Origin: Spirochaetaceae bacterium
GTDB taxonomy: Bacteria; Spirochaetota; Spirochaetia; Treponematales; Treponemataceae
DNA: 64,000 bases
Direction of reading: 5' to 3'
Assembly (NCBI GenBank): GCA_017622235.1
Contig: JAGARN010000007.1
Coordinates: 62,001 to 126,000, forward strand
A program made the translations under genes and the position numbers. Shown here in pieces: positions 52,895 through 61,147 of this stretch; the stretch's first letter is position 1, and each line of letters starts with the position of its first letter. The notes beneath the pieces were generated by a model. It had not been told where the DNA came from. It did no database searches and saw only the letters and a program-made list of their open reading frames with translations.

Positions 52895-54526
52895 ATGATT
52901 CAGGAAATAACTATTACTCTTTATTCTGCTACGGCAGTAGAAAAAATAGACGAAAATTTAATTCGCAAAAGTGCAGCGAAGCAACTGGGATGTTCCGTCA
53001 AAGAAATAAATGAAATGGTTTTAAAAAAGAAATCTCTTGACGCACGACATGGTAAGACAAAATTTCATTTGCGGTACATTGTATTCACCGGTAAAGACAA
53101 ACCTAATTATGACACAAGCTTAAAGTTGCTACCAAAATACTATAACGCTGACCCCCAAAAAAGGGTAATAATTGTTGGTTCTGGACCGGCAGGACTTTTT
53201 GCAGCACTAAAACTTTTAGAAAAAGGTATTACGCCTATAATTATTGAACGAGGTAGGTGTACAACTGAGCGTAAGAGAATTATTGCAGAAATTAGCCGAA
53301 ATCATACAGTTGACAGGGATACAAATTATTGTTTTGGAGAAGGCGGGGCTGGAACATTTTCTGACGGTAAGTTATATACGCGTTCAACAAAACGAGGTAA
53401 TCCGGCAAGAGTTTATCAAATACTGAATTATTTTGGAGCACAGTCTTCGATTCTTTCAGATGCACATCCCCATATCGGAACGGATATCTTACCAAGTGTA
53501 ATTCAAAACATTACAGCAAAAATTTGTCAGTTAGGAGGTCAAGTTCTTTTTGGGTATCGTTGTACAGAGTTTTTGTTCTCGAAAGAGGGTTTTGAACAGT
53601 CACCTGGCGGTAAACAAATTTGTGGAGTTGTTGCTGTTAATACCGCCACAGGAGAAAAAATTCAATTCTATGGGCAAGGAGTGATATTGGCGACAGGACA
53701 TTCTGCTACAGAAATATATTCCATTTTGGCAGAAATAGCCCCACAAGCACTTGAAGCAAAACCCTTTGCCATGGGAGTTAGGGTTGAACACCCTCGTAGA
53801 ATAATTGACAATATTCAGTACCATGGTAGACAAAAAAAAGCTAATTTGCCTGCTGCTGAATATCGTCTTGTAACTCAAGTTGAAAATCGAGGTGTTTATT
53901 CTTTTTGTATGTGTCCTGGTGGGTTAGTTGTTCCTTCCGCAAGTAGCAACGAAGAGCTTGTGGTGAATGGAATGTCTCCATCTAGTAGGAGTACAAGATG
54001 GTCTAATGCTGCAATAGTGGTAGAAGTTTTGCCAGAAGATGTAGAGGACATAATTGTTGAACCAAAGGCTATGGCTGGTTTATTTTTTAGAACAAAACTT
54101 GAACAGATGGCAAAAGAGCAGGGTAAAGGTCAAGCGGCTCCTGCACAACGACTTACGGATTTTCTTGTAGCTAAAGAATCAATTACTTTACCAGAAACAT
54201 CTTTTACGCCAGGTCTTGTTTCTTCTAGGTTGGATTTATGGTTGCCTAAACACATAAGCCAGAGATTAAAGGTTGCGTTTTATGAGTTTGACAAAAAGAT
54301 GCGAGGTTTTATTACAGAGCATGCCGTATTGATTGCACCTGAAACTAGAACTTCTACTCCTGTGCGAATTTTACGCAACAAAGAAACGATGGAATGTATC
54401 GGTATAAAAAATCTCTATCCCGCCGGTGAAGGTTCCGGCTATTCGGGTGGGATTGTTTCTTCTGCCATAGATGGTGAAAAAGTGGCAGAAGCAATTATTG
54501 CAAAGTTTTGGCAAAATGAATGTTAG
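52895..54526 (+). CDS. FAD-dependent oxidoreductase (COG2509-like)
   Basis: A 543-aa flavoprotein. An N-terminal domain of about 85 residues precedes the FAD-binding VIIVGSGPAGLFAALKLLEKG (about 91-111). FGEGGAGTFSDGKLYTR and the C-terminal LYPAGEGSGYSGGIVSSAIDG are hallmarks of this family of uncharacterised dehydrogenases. The reaction is unknown. No SD; an extended -10 (TGaTATGCT, 52883-52888) ends 6 nt before ATG 52895. Confidence 0.9.
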   Translation: MIQEITITLYSATAVEKIDENLIRKSAAKQLGCSVKEINEMVLKKKSLDARHGKTKFHLRYIVFTGKDKPNYDTSLKLLPKYYNADPQKRVIIVGSGPAGLFAALKLLEKGITPIIIERGRCTTERKRIIAEISRNHTVDRDTNYCFGEGGAGTFSDGKLYTRSTKRGNPARVYQILNYFGAQSSILSDAHPHIGTDILPSVIQNITAKICQLGGQVLFGYRCTEFLFSKEGFEQSPGGKQICGVVAVNTATGEKIQFYGQGVILATGHSATEIYSILAEIAPQALEAKPFAMGVRVEHPRRIIDNIQYHGRQKKANLPAAEYRLVTQVENRGVYSFCMCPGGLVVPSASSNEELVVNGMSPSSRSTRWSNAAIVVEVLPEDVEDIIVEPKAMAGLFFRTKLEQMAKEQGKGQAAPAQRLTDFLVAKESITLPETSFTPGLVSSRLDLWLPKHISQRLKVAFYEFDKKMRGFITEHAVLIAPETRTSTPVRILRNKETMECIGIKNLYPAGEGSGYSGGIVSSAIDGEKVAEAIIAKFWQNEC

Positions 54527-55401
54527 GTAGTTTTTTTTTGCGGAAGTTCTGCTAAAAGTATTGCTACAAAAATTAAGGAACAACCAAAAACAATCCGTAA
54601 GGTCAAGCTTTCTTTTAAGAAAATGCAAGAAAAAATAACTCCGAAAACAGCTTCCATTGAAAGAAATATTGCTGCAATAGTCGGAGGCGTATATTTTTGG
54701 CATAGGTTTTGTAGAAAAAAAGCTACCATAGTACTTATAAGACCTAGATATAGCATAGACGCAACAGTGGAGGAACTATTTAAAGCATCTTTGGGAAAGA
54801 TGCCCTCCATAATTGGAGCGAGTATCCAAGAAAAAATTGCAGCAAAGCATAATTGTAGTACTGTTAGTAAAATCGGGTCTTCTGTGGCATTGTAGCGTGA
54901 AATAAATATAATATGCAGAGCAAAGCCAACGCCACATATCAAGGTTAGAATATCACCAATATTTATCGTAAAATCGTTTTTTAAAGAGAGCAAACCAATT
55001 CCGCAAATTGCAAGAAATGTTGCTATCATTACATTTATTCCGGGGCGTTTTTTTGTCATAATCCACAGAAAAATTGGAATCAAAACAACATATATTGTTG
55101 TAAGAAAAGCGTTTTTACCTGCACTTGTGTATTTGCAACCTATCGTTTGAAATGCATAGGCAGAAAATAAAAAGAATCCCAATATAGCACCATGGAATAA
55201 AATTTTTTTATTGAGCATAGAAAATTTTTTGCAAAAAATTAATGCTAAAACCAAACCTGCTATGCTAAATCTAATAGCCAACATATATATTGGTGGAACA
55301 AAATCTAGGGAATTTTTTACAATAACAAATGCAAATCCCCAGATAGCTGCAGTTAATAACATTCCAACAGAAGCTAAAATTTTTATGCTGCGTTTATGCA
55401 T
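54523..55401 (-). CDS. DMT-family (EamA) transporter
   Basis: A 292-aa protein with ten predicted helices in two EamA repeats (LTAAIWGFAFVIVKNSL in the first; LLTVLQLCFAAIFSWILAP opening the second). The substrate is unknown. It ends 4 nt inside the FAD gene, tail to tail. ATG 55401 has no SD; TTGAGA, 17 nt, TATAAT, 6 nt, ATG is a textbook leaderless arrangement. Confidence 0.9.
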   Translation of the reverse strand: MHKRSIKILASVGMLLTAAIWGFAFVIVKNSLDFVPPIYMLAIRFSIAGLVLALIFCKKFSMLNKKILFHGAILGFFLFSAYAFQTIGCKYTSAGKNAFLTTIYVVLIPIFLWIMTKKRPGINVMIATFLAICGIGLLSLKNDFTINIGDILTLICGVGFALHIIFISRYNATEDPILLTVLQLCFAAIFSWILAPIMEGIFPKDALNSSSTVASMLYLGLISTMVAFFLQNLCQKYTPPTIAAIFLSMEAVFGVIFSCIFLKESLTLRIVFGCSLIFVAILLAELPQKKTT

Positions 55402-55407
55402 AGAAAA

Positions 55408-55436
55408 ATTATATCAAAGTGAATCTTCTATCTCAA
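55408..55436 (-). promoter_or_regulatory. Leaderless EamA-gene promoter
   Basis: On the minus strand, TTGAGA (55431-55436), 17-nt spacer and TATAAT (55408-55413) lie 6 nt before ATG 55401. Confidence 0.85.
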
Positions 55437-55446
55437 GCGGTATTTA

Positions 55447-55475
55447 TTGCAGATTTTTTTTTGCTTTGATATAAT
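55447..55475 (+). promoter_or_regulatory. Leaderless M48-peptidase promoter
   Basis: TTGCAG (55447-55452), 17-nt spacer and TATAAT (55470-55475) lie 6 nt before ATG 55482. It is divergent from the EamA promoter. Confidence 0.85.
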
Positions 55476-55481
55476 TTAGTT

Positions 55482-56255
55482 ATGAAGAAAACTCAATTAT
55501 TTTGTTTCATTCTTTTTGCATTTATAATTTTTTGTTTTTGTTCTTGTGTTAGTCATACAGAACGACCCAAAATCTCCCCAGAAGAAGCTGATGACATTCC
55601 TCAAGTTTCTGGACAAGATGTTTTAGCCCCAAAAAAAGACAAAGTGTTTTCTGAAAATGCTGTGATTCAAGGTTCTTTGATTATAGATGAGAATTTACGA
55701 AAAACATTTCCTGTTTTTAATCCTAAGGATAAAAACGCATCTGACAAAGCTGTACAAGAAAGGCTAACAGATATGGCTAATAATTTATTAGTAAATGCTG
55801 ACTTTTCTGGTAAAGTTCCTATGCCACAACAAATTCAAGTTGAGATAGTAGAACTTGATGAGTTAAATTCATTTTCTGCGGGAAATCAAACAATTTTTAT
55901 TACCAGAAAAATGCTAGATGCCGCAGAAGATTCAGACCAAGTGGCTTCCATAATTGCTCATGAACTTGCACACATAAGTTTAGGTCATACCTTAGCATTT
56001 TTTGATGATTCTTCTAAGGAAAAAATAAAACTTAGTGCGGAAAAATGTCTTTACGTAATGATGGAAGGTTACGGGGATAATGCAGAGTTTGCAGCTGACC
56101 AAGAAACTCTTGCAATTCTAAAACGCTCAGGTAAAAATCCAGAAGCCTTTGTTCAATTTTTACGTAACATTAGACCCTTAATTCAAGAGGATTCACCTGA
56201 TATTGCTTCAACACATCCGCATATTTTACAACGTATTGCAAATATTGCAAAATAA
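55482..56255 (+). CDS. M48-family metallopeptidase lipoprotein
   Basis: A 257-aa lipoprotein; the signal sequence ends in FCFCSC with lipidation most likely at Cys22. The peptidase domain has HELAH (160-164) and a third zinc ligand in EFAAD (Glu202). The order fits the periplasmic BepA/LoiP-type proteases that maintain the outer membrane. No SD precedes the ATG. A hairpin overlaps its stop codon. Confidence 0.9.
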   Translation: MKKTQLFCFILFAFIIFCFCSCVSHTERPKISPEEADDIPQVSGQDVLAPKKDKVFSENAVIQGSLIIDENLRKTFPVFNPKDKNASDKAVQERLTDMANNLLVNADFSGKVPMPQQIQVEIVELDELNSFSAGNQTIFITRKMLDAAEDSDQVASIIAHELAHISLGHTLAFFDDSSKEKIKLSAEKCLYVMMEGYGDNAEFAADQETLAILKRSGKNPEAFVQFLRNIRPLIQEDSPDIASTHPHILQRIANIAK

Positions 56256-56269
56256 TGCGATATTTGCAA
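56236..56269 (+). terminator. Hairpin overlapping the M48 stop codon
   Basis: TTGCAAATAT (56236-56245) and ATATTTGCAA (56260-56269) pair perfectly, with three further weak pairs inside. No T tract follows, so it may stabilise the mRNA end rather than terminate transcription. Confidence 0.45.
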
Positions 56270-56358
56270 CAAAACTGCATTAATTATACTTAAAATATAT
56301 CATTTTCCTATTGATTTTTTATTTTTTTTGCATATACTTTAAAGCGAAAGGAATAGAT

Positions 56359-57216
56359 ATGAATCAAAAAGAAAACAAGAGTTTGGCTGTTCAATATTCT
56401 GGCGTTTTTGCCTTTTGCTTATTTTTTTTAGTAGCAGGTTTGGTTTGCTTACTTTTTTTTCCTTTAAAGACAGAACGTGTTTCTTTGGTAATGCCAGAAG
56501 CGGACATAAATAATTCTGATGTAATTCCCCTTATCGAAGATAATGCAAAATTGAATCAAGATGTAATTCCCTCAGAAATTGTAGATGTTTCTTTCGGTAG
56601 CGTTGATATTGTTGAAGACGAGTACCTAGCAGAAGAATTATTTGATGATGTTTCATATAAGAATGCTGTAGTTCAAAATTCTGTCAAATTGGACAAGGGA
56701 TTACAGTTTTATCGCTCTATTGATTCAAGGTCAACAGTTGAATGGTTTTATACTAATATCACAGACAGTCGTGATATTGCTTGTGCCATATTGCAAGCTG
56801 CTGATAAAAATGATATTCCCGTATCACTGGCATTTGCCTTAGCGTATACAGAAAGTCGTTACAAAATACGTGCAGTAAATCGCAACACAAATTCTTCTGT
56901 TGACCGAGGTTTATTCCAGTTGAACAATCGTTCTTTTCCGAATTTGACGGAACAAGATTTTTTTGACCCGCAAATCAGTGCAAAGTATGGAATGTCGCAT
57001 TTGCGTCACTGTTTAGACACCGCAGGAAATGAAATAGCTGCTCTTGCTATGTATAATGCGGGAACAAATCGTGTTCGCAATAATGCTACTCCTCAGATGA
57101 CATTAAATTATGTATCAAATATAATTAGTTACCGCCAAGGTCTTGATGATTTATTTGAGTCAGAAGTTGTTCAGTTATATTCCAATAGTTTTCCATATGG
57201 ATTAACAACAAAATAG
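56359..57216 (+). CDS. Membrane-anchored lytic transglycosylase (SLT domain)
   Basis: About 285 aa from ATG 56359, set by AAAGGA 6 nt upstream. An uncleaved membrane helix lies at about 13-35. An acidic spacer follows and then an SLT domain (about 140-265) with the catalytic Glu165 in AYTESRY, plus RGLFQLNNRSF and MYNAGTNRVRNN. It cuts peptidoglycan glycan strands in the periplasm. It lies 3 nt from the converging GH5-like gene. Confidence 0.9.
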   Translation: MNQKENKSLAVQYSGVFAFCLFFLVAGLVCLLFFPLKTERVSLVMPEADINNSDVIPLIEDNAKLNQDVIPSEIVDVSFGSVDIVEDEYLAEELFDDVSYKNAVVQNSVKLDKGLQFYRSIDSRSTVEWFYTNITDSRDIACAILQAADKNDIPVSLAFALAYTESRYKIRAVNRNTNSSVDRGLFQLNNRSFPNLTEQDFFDPQISAKYGMSHLRHCLDTAGNEIAALAMYNAGTNRVRNNATPQMTLNYVSNIISYRQGLDDLFESEVVQLYSNSFPYGLTTK

Positions 57217-57219
57217 CTT

Positions 57220-58992
57220 TTATTCTGTAGCAACGATGCATAAATAGCATTTTTGTTGAGTAAAAGTTGCAATGTATAGCCTTTGTTCTTCGCTTTGACA
57301 GTTTAATGTGCCTACACCGTCAAATTTTTGTACTTTCCAACCTTTCGGGAAAACGCAAGCAGGAACAAATATTTCTGTAGCGTAATCTGTATTTGTTTCA
57401 GCAGGTTGGGGTAGAGATTCCCACTCCAGTTCAAAAACTGGTGAAGGTAACGGTGTAAATTTAATTTTTGTAGGAACTCCGTTAATAGCCATAAGGTAAG
57501 GTTTGCAAAAATTCTTTTCCAAAATTTTTATTTCATTTTGGGCTAAGTTTTTATTATAGGAATATTCAATGCCTCTTCCATCTAAAATCACAGATAAGGA
57601 TTCCCTATGAATTGTGTCTATTTCGGAAGCAATTTGTTCACACAACGTTGTTAATTGTCGCTCTGTTTTTATTTGATGTGAACCTAAGTTATATTGCAAT
57701 ATTTCTGGCGGAAATAAACTTTCTTTGTTGTTATTTTCAATGTTTAATGCTTTTTTAGGATTTCTCTTTTGTGGAAAAAAACATTTAGACAAAAGTATTT
57801 TATGTCCCTGTGCGTCAAATTCAGGTAATACACCACCTTCTTTTTCTGCTGCGGTAATAGCTGATTTATTTGCATCATTTGCAGCCTTCCATTTTGTGTT
57901 ATGACCTAAACTATCTGGTTGAACTAAAAAAACAAAATGGCTGTATTTTTTTTGAAAGGCTTCAATAAATTGTTCTTGAAAAGGCTTTAGAAATTCTTCT
58001 GCGAATGTTTCATTTTTATTCAGTTGGAAATAATTCGGTTTGTCCAAAATGGGTACACCAGATTCGTCAATATGCCACAAGTTTGCATTTATCCATGGGC
58101 AACAGTGTCCCTCTTTAAATATGTCAATACCCGCAGGAATATGTGGCGTTTGGGTTTGCAGTATTGTATGAATTTTGGTGGATGCTTTTTTATATTCGAT
58201 TTGTAACCCAGAAGCAGCTTTTATACATTCAAAATATGGCAGTTGCCACCCAAAACCCAAAAGATTGTTTTTTGTTGGCAAAGAGTTTTTTTCTAAGTCT
58301 GAAAGCCCAATAAAACCAGAACAGGCGGTATCCATTATTGCAAATCCAATAACAGTTTCGCAATCTTTTATACGGCGAGCTGTGTGCTTCATGGCGGCTA
58401 TATAGCTGTTTTGCAAAAAATATTGCAATTTTTCACCGTCAAAAGTAGTTTGCAAAGCTAAATTTGAACTGTTCCAAAATAATGTCTGCATTGTACAGGT
58501 TGCATATGCTAAAATAGGGTTGTCTTGCAATTTAAGTTCATTTTTCGAGGCAATTATCTGTTCTTTTTGTTCAGCACAGGTTTTTAATTTTTCGATGTCA
58601 ATTCCTGCTGTTTCTAAGGTCCAGTCCGGGGCACCTATTCCACCTGTTGCTTTACTCCATCCTTTCATTTCTGGTTGAATAATTACAGGTAAATTAAATT
58701 CCTCTGCTTGTTTTAGAGCGGTTCTTAGTTGGGCTAAAAAATCTTCGTCGTATTGTTCTGGACCTTCGTGTTCTATGTCATCCCAAGTAATACAAAGGTG
58801 CAAAAGGTTACAACCAAAATCTTTAAGTTTAAGAAGTTTTTCTTTGACATTGTCCTGGGTTAAAATATAATTCTTGCTTGTAGAGTTATGAGTTTTTTCA
58901 AAATTAAGCGTTACACCTTTGAAAAACCTTTTTCGTCCAAATTTGTCATAAATACTCTCACTTTTAAAAATGAATTCAGGCTCACGCCTCAT
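57220..58992 (-). CDS. Endoglycoceramidase-like GH5-fold protein with altered catalytic motif
   Basis: A 590-aa cytoplasmic protein (no signal peptide). The fold clues match endoglycoceramidase-type GH5: FFKGVTLNFEK near residue 23, WDDIEHEGPEQYDEDFLAQL near 70-90, WSKATGGIGAPDW near 110, and a C-terminal beta-domain (PYLMAINGVPTKIKF, then TEIFVPACVFPKGWKVQKFDG). Where active enzymes have NEP with the acid/base Glu, this protein reads MDTACSGF, and no clear nucleophile Glu motif is visible. It may be a pseudoenzyme or use a different mechanism. AGGAG lies 9 nt before ATG 58992. Confidence 0.7.
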   Translation of the reverse strand: MRREPEFIFKSESIYDKFGRKRFFKGVTLNFEKTHNSTSKNYILTQDNVKEKLLKLKDFGCNLLHLCITWDDIEHEGPEQYDEDFLAQLRTALKQAEEFNLPVIIQPEMKGWSKATGGIGAPDWTLETAGIDIEKLKTCAEQKEQIIASKNELKLQDNPILAYATCTMQTLFWNSSNLALQTTFDGEKLQYFLQNSYIAAMKHTARRIKDCETVIGFAIMDTACSGFIGLSDLEKNSLPTKNNLLGFGWQLPYFECIKAASGLQIEYKKASTKIHTILQTQTPHIPAGIDIFKEGHCCPWINANLWHIDESGVPILDKPNYFQLNKNETFAEEFLKPFQEQFIEAFQKKYSHFVFLVQPDSLGHNTKWKAANDANKSAITAAEKEGGVLPEFDAQGHKILLSKCFFPQKRNPKKALNIENNNKESLFPPEILQYNLGSHQIKTERQLTTLCEQIASEIDTIHRESLSVILDGRGIEYSYNKNLAQNEIKILEKNFCKPYLMAINGVPTKIKFTPLPSPVFELEWESLPQPAETNTDYATEIFVPACVFPKGWKVQKFDGVGTLNCQSEEQRLYIATFTQQKCYLCIVATE

Positions 58993-59026
58993 TTATTTAT
59001 TCTCCTGCTTGCTTTGTAAACAACAA

Positions 59027-59069
59027 AACAAGACCACCTGCTAGAGTATCTTCTGCACGTGGTCTTGTT
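59027..59069 (-). terminator. Terminator after the PTS IIA gene
   Basis: Perfect 11-bp arms (AACAAGACCAC at 59027-59037 and its complement at 59059-59069) lie downstream of the minus-strand PTS gene, with T-rich sequence after it on that strand. Confidence 0.7.
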
Positions 59070-59101
59070 TCCCTAATGCCGGGAACGAAACATATGAAGC
59101 T

Positions 59102-59548
59102 TTATTCTGTAAGAATCTTGATTACTTGGGCTTTGTCCGTTGTATTCAAAATCTCTTGACGCTTTTCCGCACTCTTAAACAAAAGACTTACCTCTGCCAA
59201 AAATTGCAGATGTGGTCCTGTTTTATTGACAGGTGAAAGAGTCATAATGAAAATTCGGCAAGGTTCCTGATCCAATGAATCAAAATCAACTGGATTATCG
59301 GAAACACCGATACAAGCAACAAGGTCAGAAACCGTGTCTGTCTTGCCATGAGGAATTGCAATTCCATGCTTCATACCTGTAGACATTTTGCGTTCACGAT
59401 CTAGAACACAAGCACGAGCAGCCTCTTTGTCCGTTACCTTTCCTGCGGAAATGAGAATGTCTAACATCTCATCAATTATTTCCTCTTTGGAAGTTCCCTT
59501 GAGATGTAAGTTTACAGTTTCTGGTGTTAATACTGATCTTAAGTTCAT
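59102..59548 (-). CDS. PTS EIIA domain protein, fructose/nitrogen (PtsN) type
   Basis: A 148-aa single EIIA-2 domain. The phosphorylatable His is His67 in GIAIPHGKTD, with His61 nearby. No membrane EIIC or EIIB is adjacent, so it is probably regulatory, as expected in spirochaetes with incomplete PTS. Promoter: TTGACT, 17 nt, TAAACT, 6 nt, ATG; no SD. Confidence 0.92.
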   Translation of the reverse strand: MNLRSVLTPETVNLHLKGTSKEEIIDEMLDILISAGKVTDKEAARACVLDRERKMSTGMKHGIAIPHGKTDTVSDLVACIGVSDNPVDFDSLDQEPCRIFIMTLSPVNKTGPHLQFLAEVSLLFKSAEKRQEILNTTDKAQVIKILTE

Positions 59549-59554
59549 AGACTA

Positions 59555-59583
59555 AGTTTATGACTACTTTCATTAAAAGTCAA
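59555..59583 (-). promoter_or_regulatory. Leaderless PTS IIA promoter
   Basis: On the minus strand, TTGACT (59578-59583), 17-nt spacer and TAAACT (59555-59560) lie 6 nt before ATG 59548. Confidence 0.75.
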
Positions 59584-59650
59584 GAAAAAAAAGCAATTTT
59601 CAGCAAATTTTCTATGTGTTTTTAGTTCGCTTTCTGATACAATAATTAAC

Positions 59651-60055
59651 ATGAACGAAATAGAAAAATTCAGAGCAGATGTTCGCCGCATAATAAAATA
59701 TGAACGAGCCGATAATATTAAAGTCTACGATGGAATTCAAGTTGCAAAAAAAATAGGTCAGTTGTTTTGTAAACTTAATCCTTCGCTAGGCAATTTGCCT
59801 GCGTCAATAGTGGATTATTGGCTTGAGAGCATGGAACAAGATACCACAGTTGTTGCAGAACAGCCTTCCGAAAAAAATATAGATTGGTTGGTTGCAGCTT
59901 TGTCTTTTTTAGAAGGGATGGCTAGTGAATGTCAGTGCTTTACGCAATCTGATTGGAAAAAAATGTCTGAACTTATTAATTATGAAGCAGAAGACTTGCC
60001 CTTAGACCATCTTTCTTCTCTAATGAGTATTCTTGTTGAAAAACGAGCAATATGA
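59651..60055 (+). CDS. Hypothetical protein coupled to a PflX-like radical SAM gene
   Basis: A 134-aa, largely helical, acidic protein of no recognised family (VRRIIKYERADNIKVYDG, VAALSFLEGMASECQCF). Its stop overlaps the start of the radical SAM gene, so the two are translationally coupled and probably work together. No SD; an extended -10 (TGaTACAAT, 59638-59643) ends 7 nt before ATG 59651. Confidence 0.65.
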   Translation: MNEIEKFRADVRRIIKYERADNIKVYDGIQVAKKIGQLFCKLNPSLGNLPASIVDYWLESMEQDTTVVAEQPSEKNIDWLVAALSFLEGMASECQCFTQSDWKKMSELINYEAEDLPLDHLSSLMSILVEKRAI

Positions 60056-61047
60056 TGGATTCTAATTTGTATGAAAAATGCTTCCTTTGTCCTAGAAATT
60101 GCGCTGTAAATAGGGCTTTAGACAACAAAGGGTTTTGTAAAGAAGTTGACACAGTGCGAGCAGCCTGTGCTTGTCTCCATTTTGGAGAAGAGCCTCCCAT
60201 AAGTGCAAAGGGAGGTTCTGGAACAATTTTTATTTCTGGGTGCAACCTTGGCTGTGTTTTTTGCCAAAATTACCAGATTTCCCAACAAGGTATGGGCAAG
60301 GAATTATCTGTTATGGAATTTGCTCAAGTTTGTCTAAAACTACAGGATTTTGGTGCAGAAAACATAAATATTGTTACAGGAAGCCATGCTGTACCAATTT
60401 TGGCTGCGGGTATTTCTAAAGCTAAAGTTATGGGTTTATCCATTCCTGTGTGTTGGAATTCTTCTGCCTACGAAAAAATTGATGTATTAAATATACTTGA
60501 TGGTCTAGTAGATATTTGGTTGCCAGACTTAAAAACGATGAATAGGGAAGTAAGCAAGAAATTATTTAAAGCGGAAGATTATCCTCAATATGCAACTGAA
60601 GGAATTTTAGCTATGGTAAAAAAAACGCCACTAAAAATGAAAGGTCAAAAAATGCTTAGTGGTGTTATTGTTCGCCATCTATTTCTTCCGGGTAGGTTAG
60701 AAGATACTGTAAATGTACTAGATTGGCTAAAGCACAATGTTGATGGTAAAGCTTATGTTTCTTTGATGTCGCAATACACACCTGTTTCTTTTGCAGAAGA
60801 CGAAAAGCTTTTGAATAAACGTATGGAGTCTCTTTCTTTGATAGAGAATCGGTTTGTTTCTCAAGATGAATTCAATGATATTCAAGATTTAATTCAAGCC
60901 TACGACTTTAAATATTTGTTTTATCAAGAATTAGAACAAGATGCAACTTGGTTACCAGATTTTAATCAACTTCAGCCTTTTTCAAATGAATTAGCAAAAC
61001 CCGTCTGGCATTGGAAAGAAGGTTTTGTACACAGTTTTTCCAAATAA
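60052..61047 (+). CDS. Radical SAM protein, PflX/COG1313 type
   Basis: A 331-aa activase-like radical SAM protein. An N-terminal Cys cluster (C10-x2-C13-x3-C17, C29) precedes the radical SAM motif C64-x3-C68-x2-C71 in SGCNLGCVFCQNYQ. The family resembles pyruvate formate-lyase activases but its substrate is unproven. ATG 60052 overlaps the previous stop; a second ATG follows directly. Confidence 0.9.
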   Translation: MMDSNLYEKCFLCPRNCAVNRALDNKGFCKEVDTVRAACACLHFGEEPPISAKGGSGTIFISGCNLGCVFCQNYQISQQGMGKELSVMEFAQVCLKLQDFGAENINIVTGSHAVPILAAGISKAKVMGLSIPVCWNSSAYEKIDVLNILDGLVDIWLPDLKTMNREVSKKLFKAEDYPQYATEGILAMVKKTPLKMKGQKMLSGVIVRHLFLPGRLEDTVNVLDWLKHNVDGKAYVSLMSQYTPVSFAEDEKLLNKRMESLSLIENRFVSQDEFNDIQDLIQAYDFKYLFYQELEQDATWLPDFNQLQPFSNELAKPVWHWKEGFVHSFSK

Positions 61048-61147
61048 CAACCTTATTTGACCTTTGCTATATTTTTTGTTATATTAACTGTGTATTTTTT
61101 TTAAAATAATCTGTAAATATAAAAGTTTAAATCTTGTGGAGGTAATA

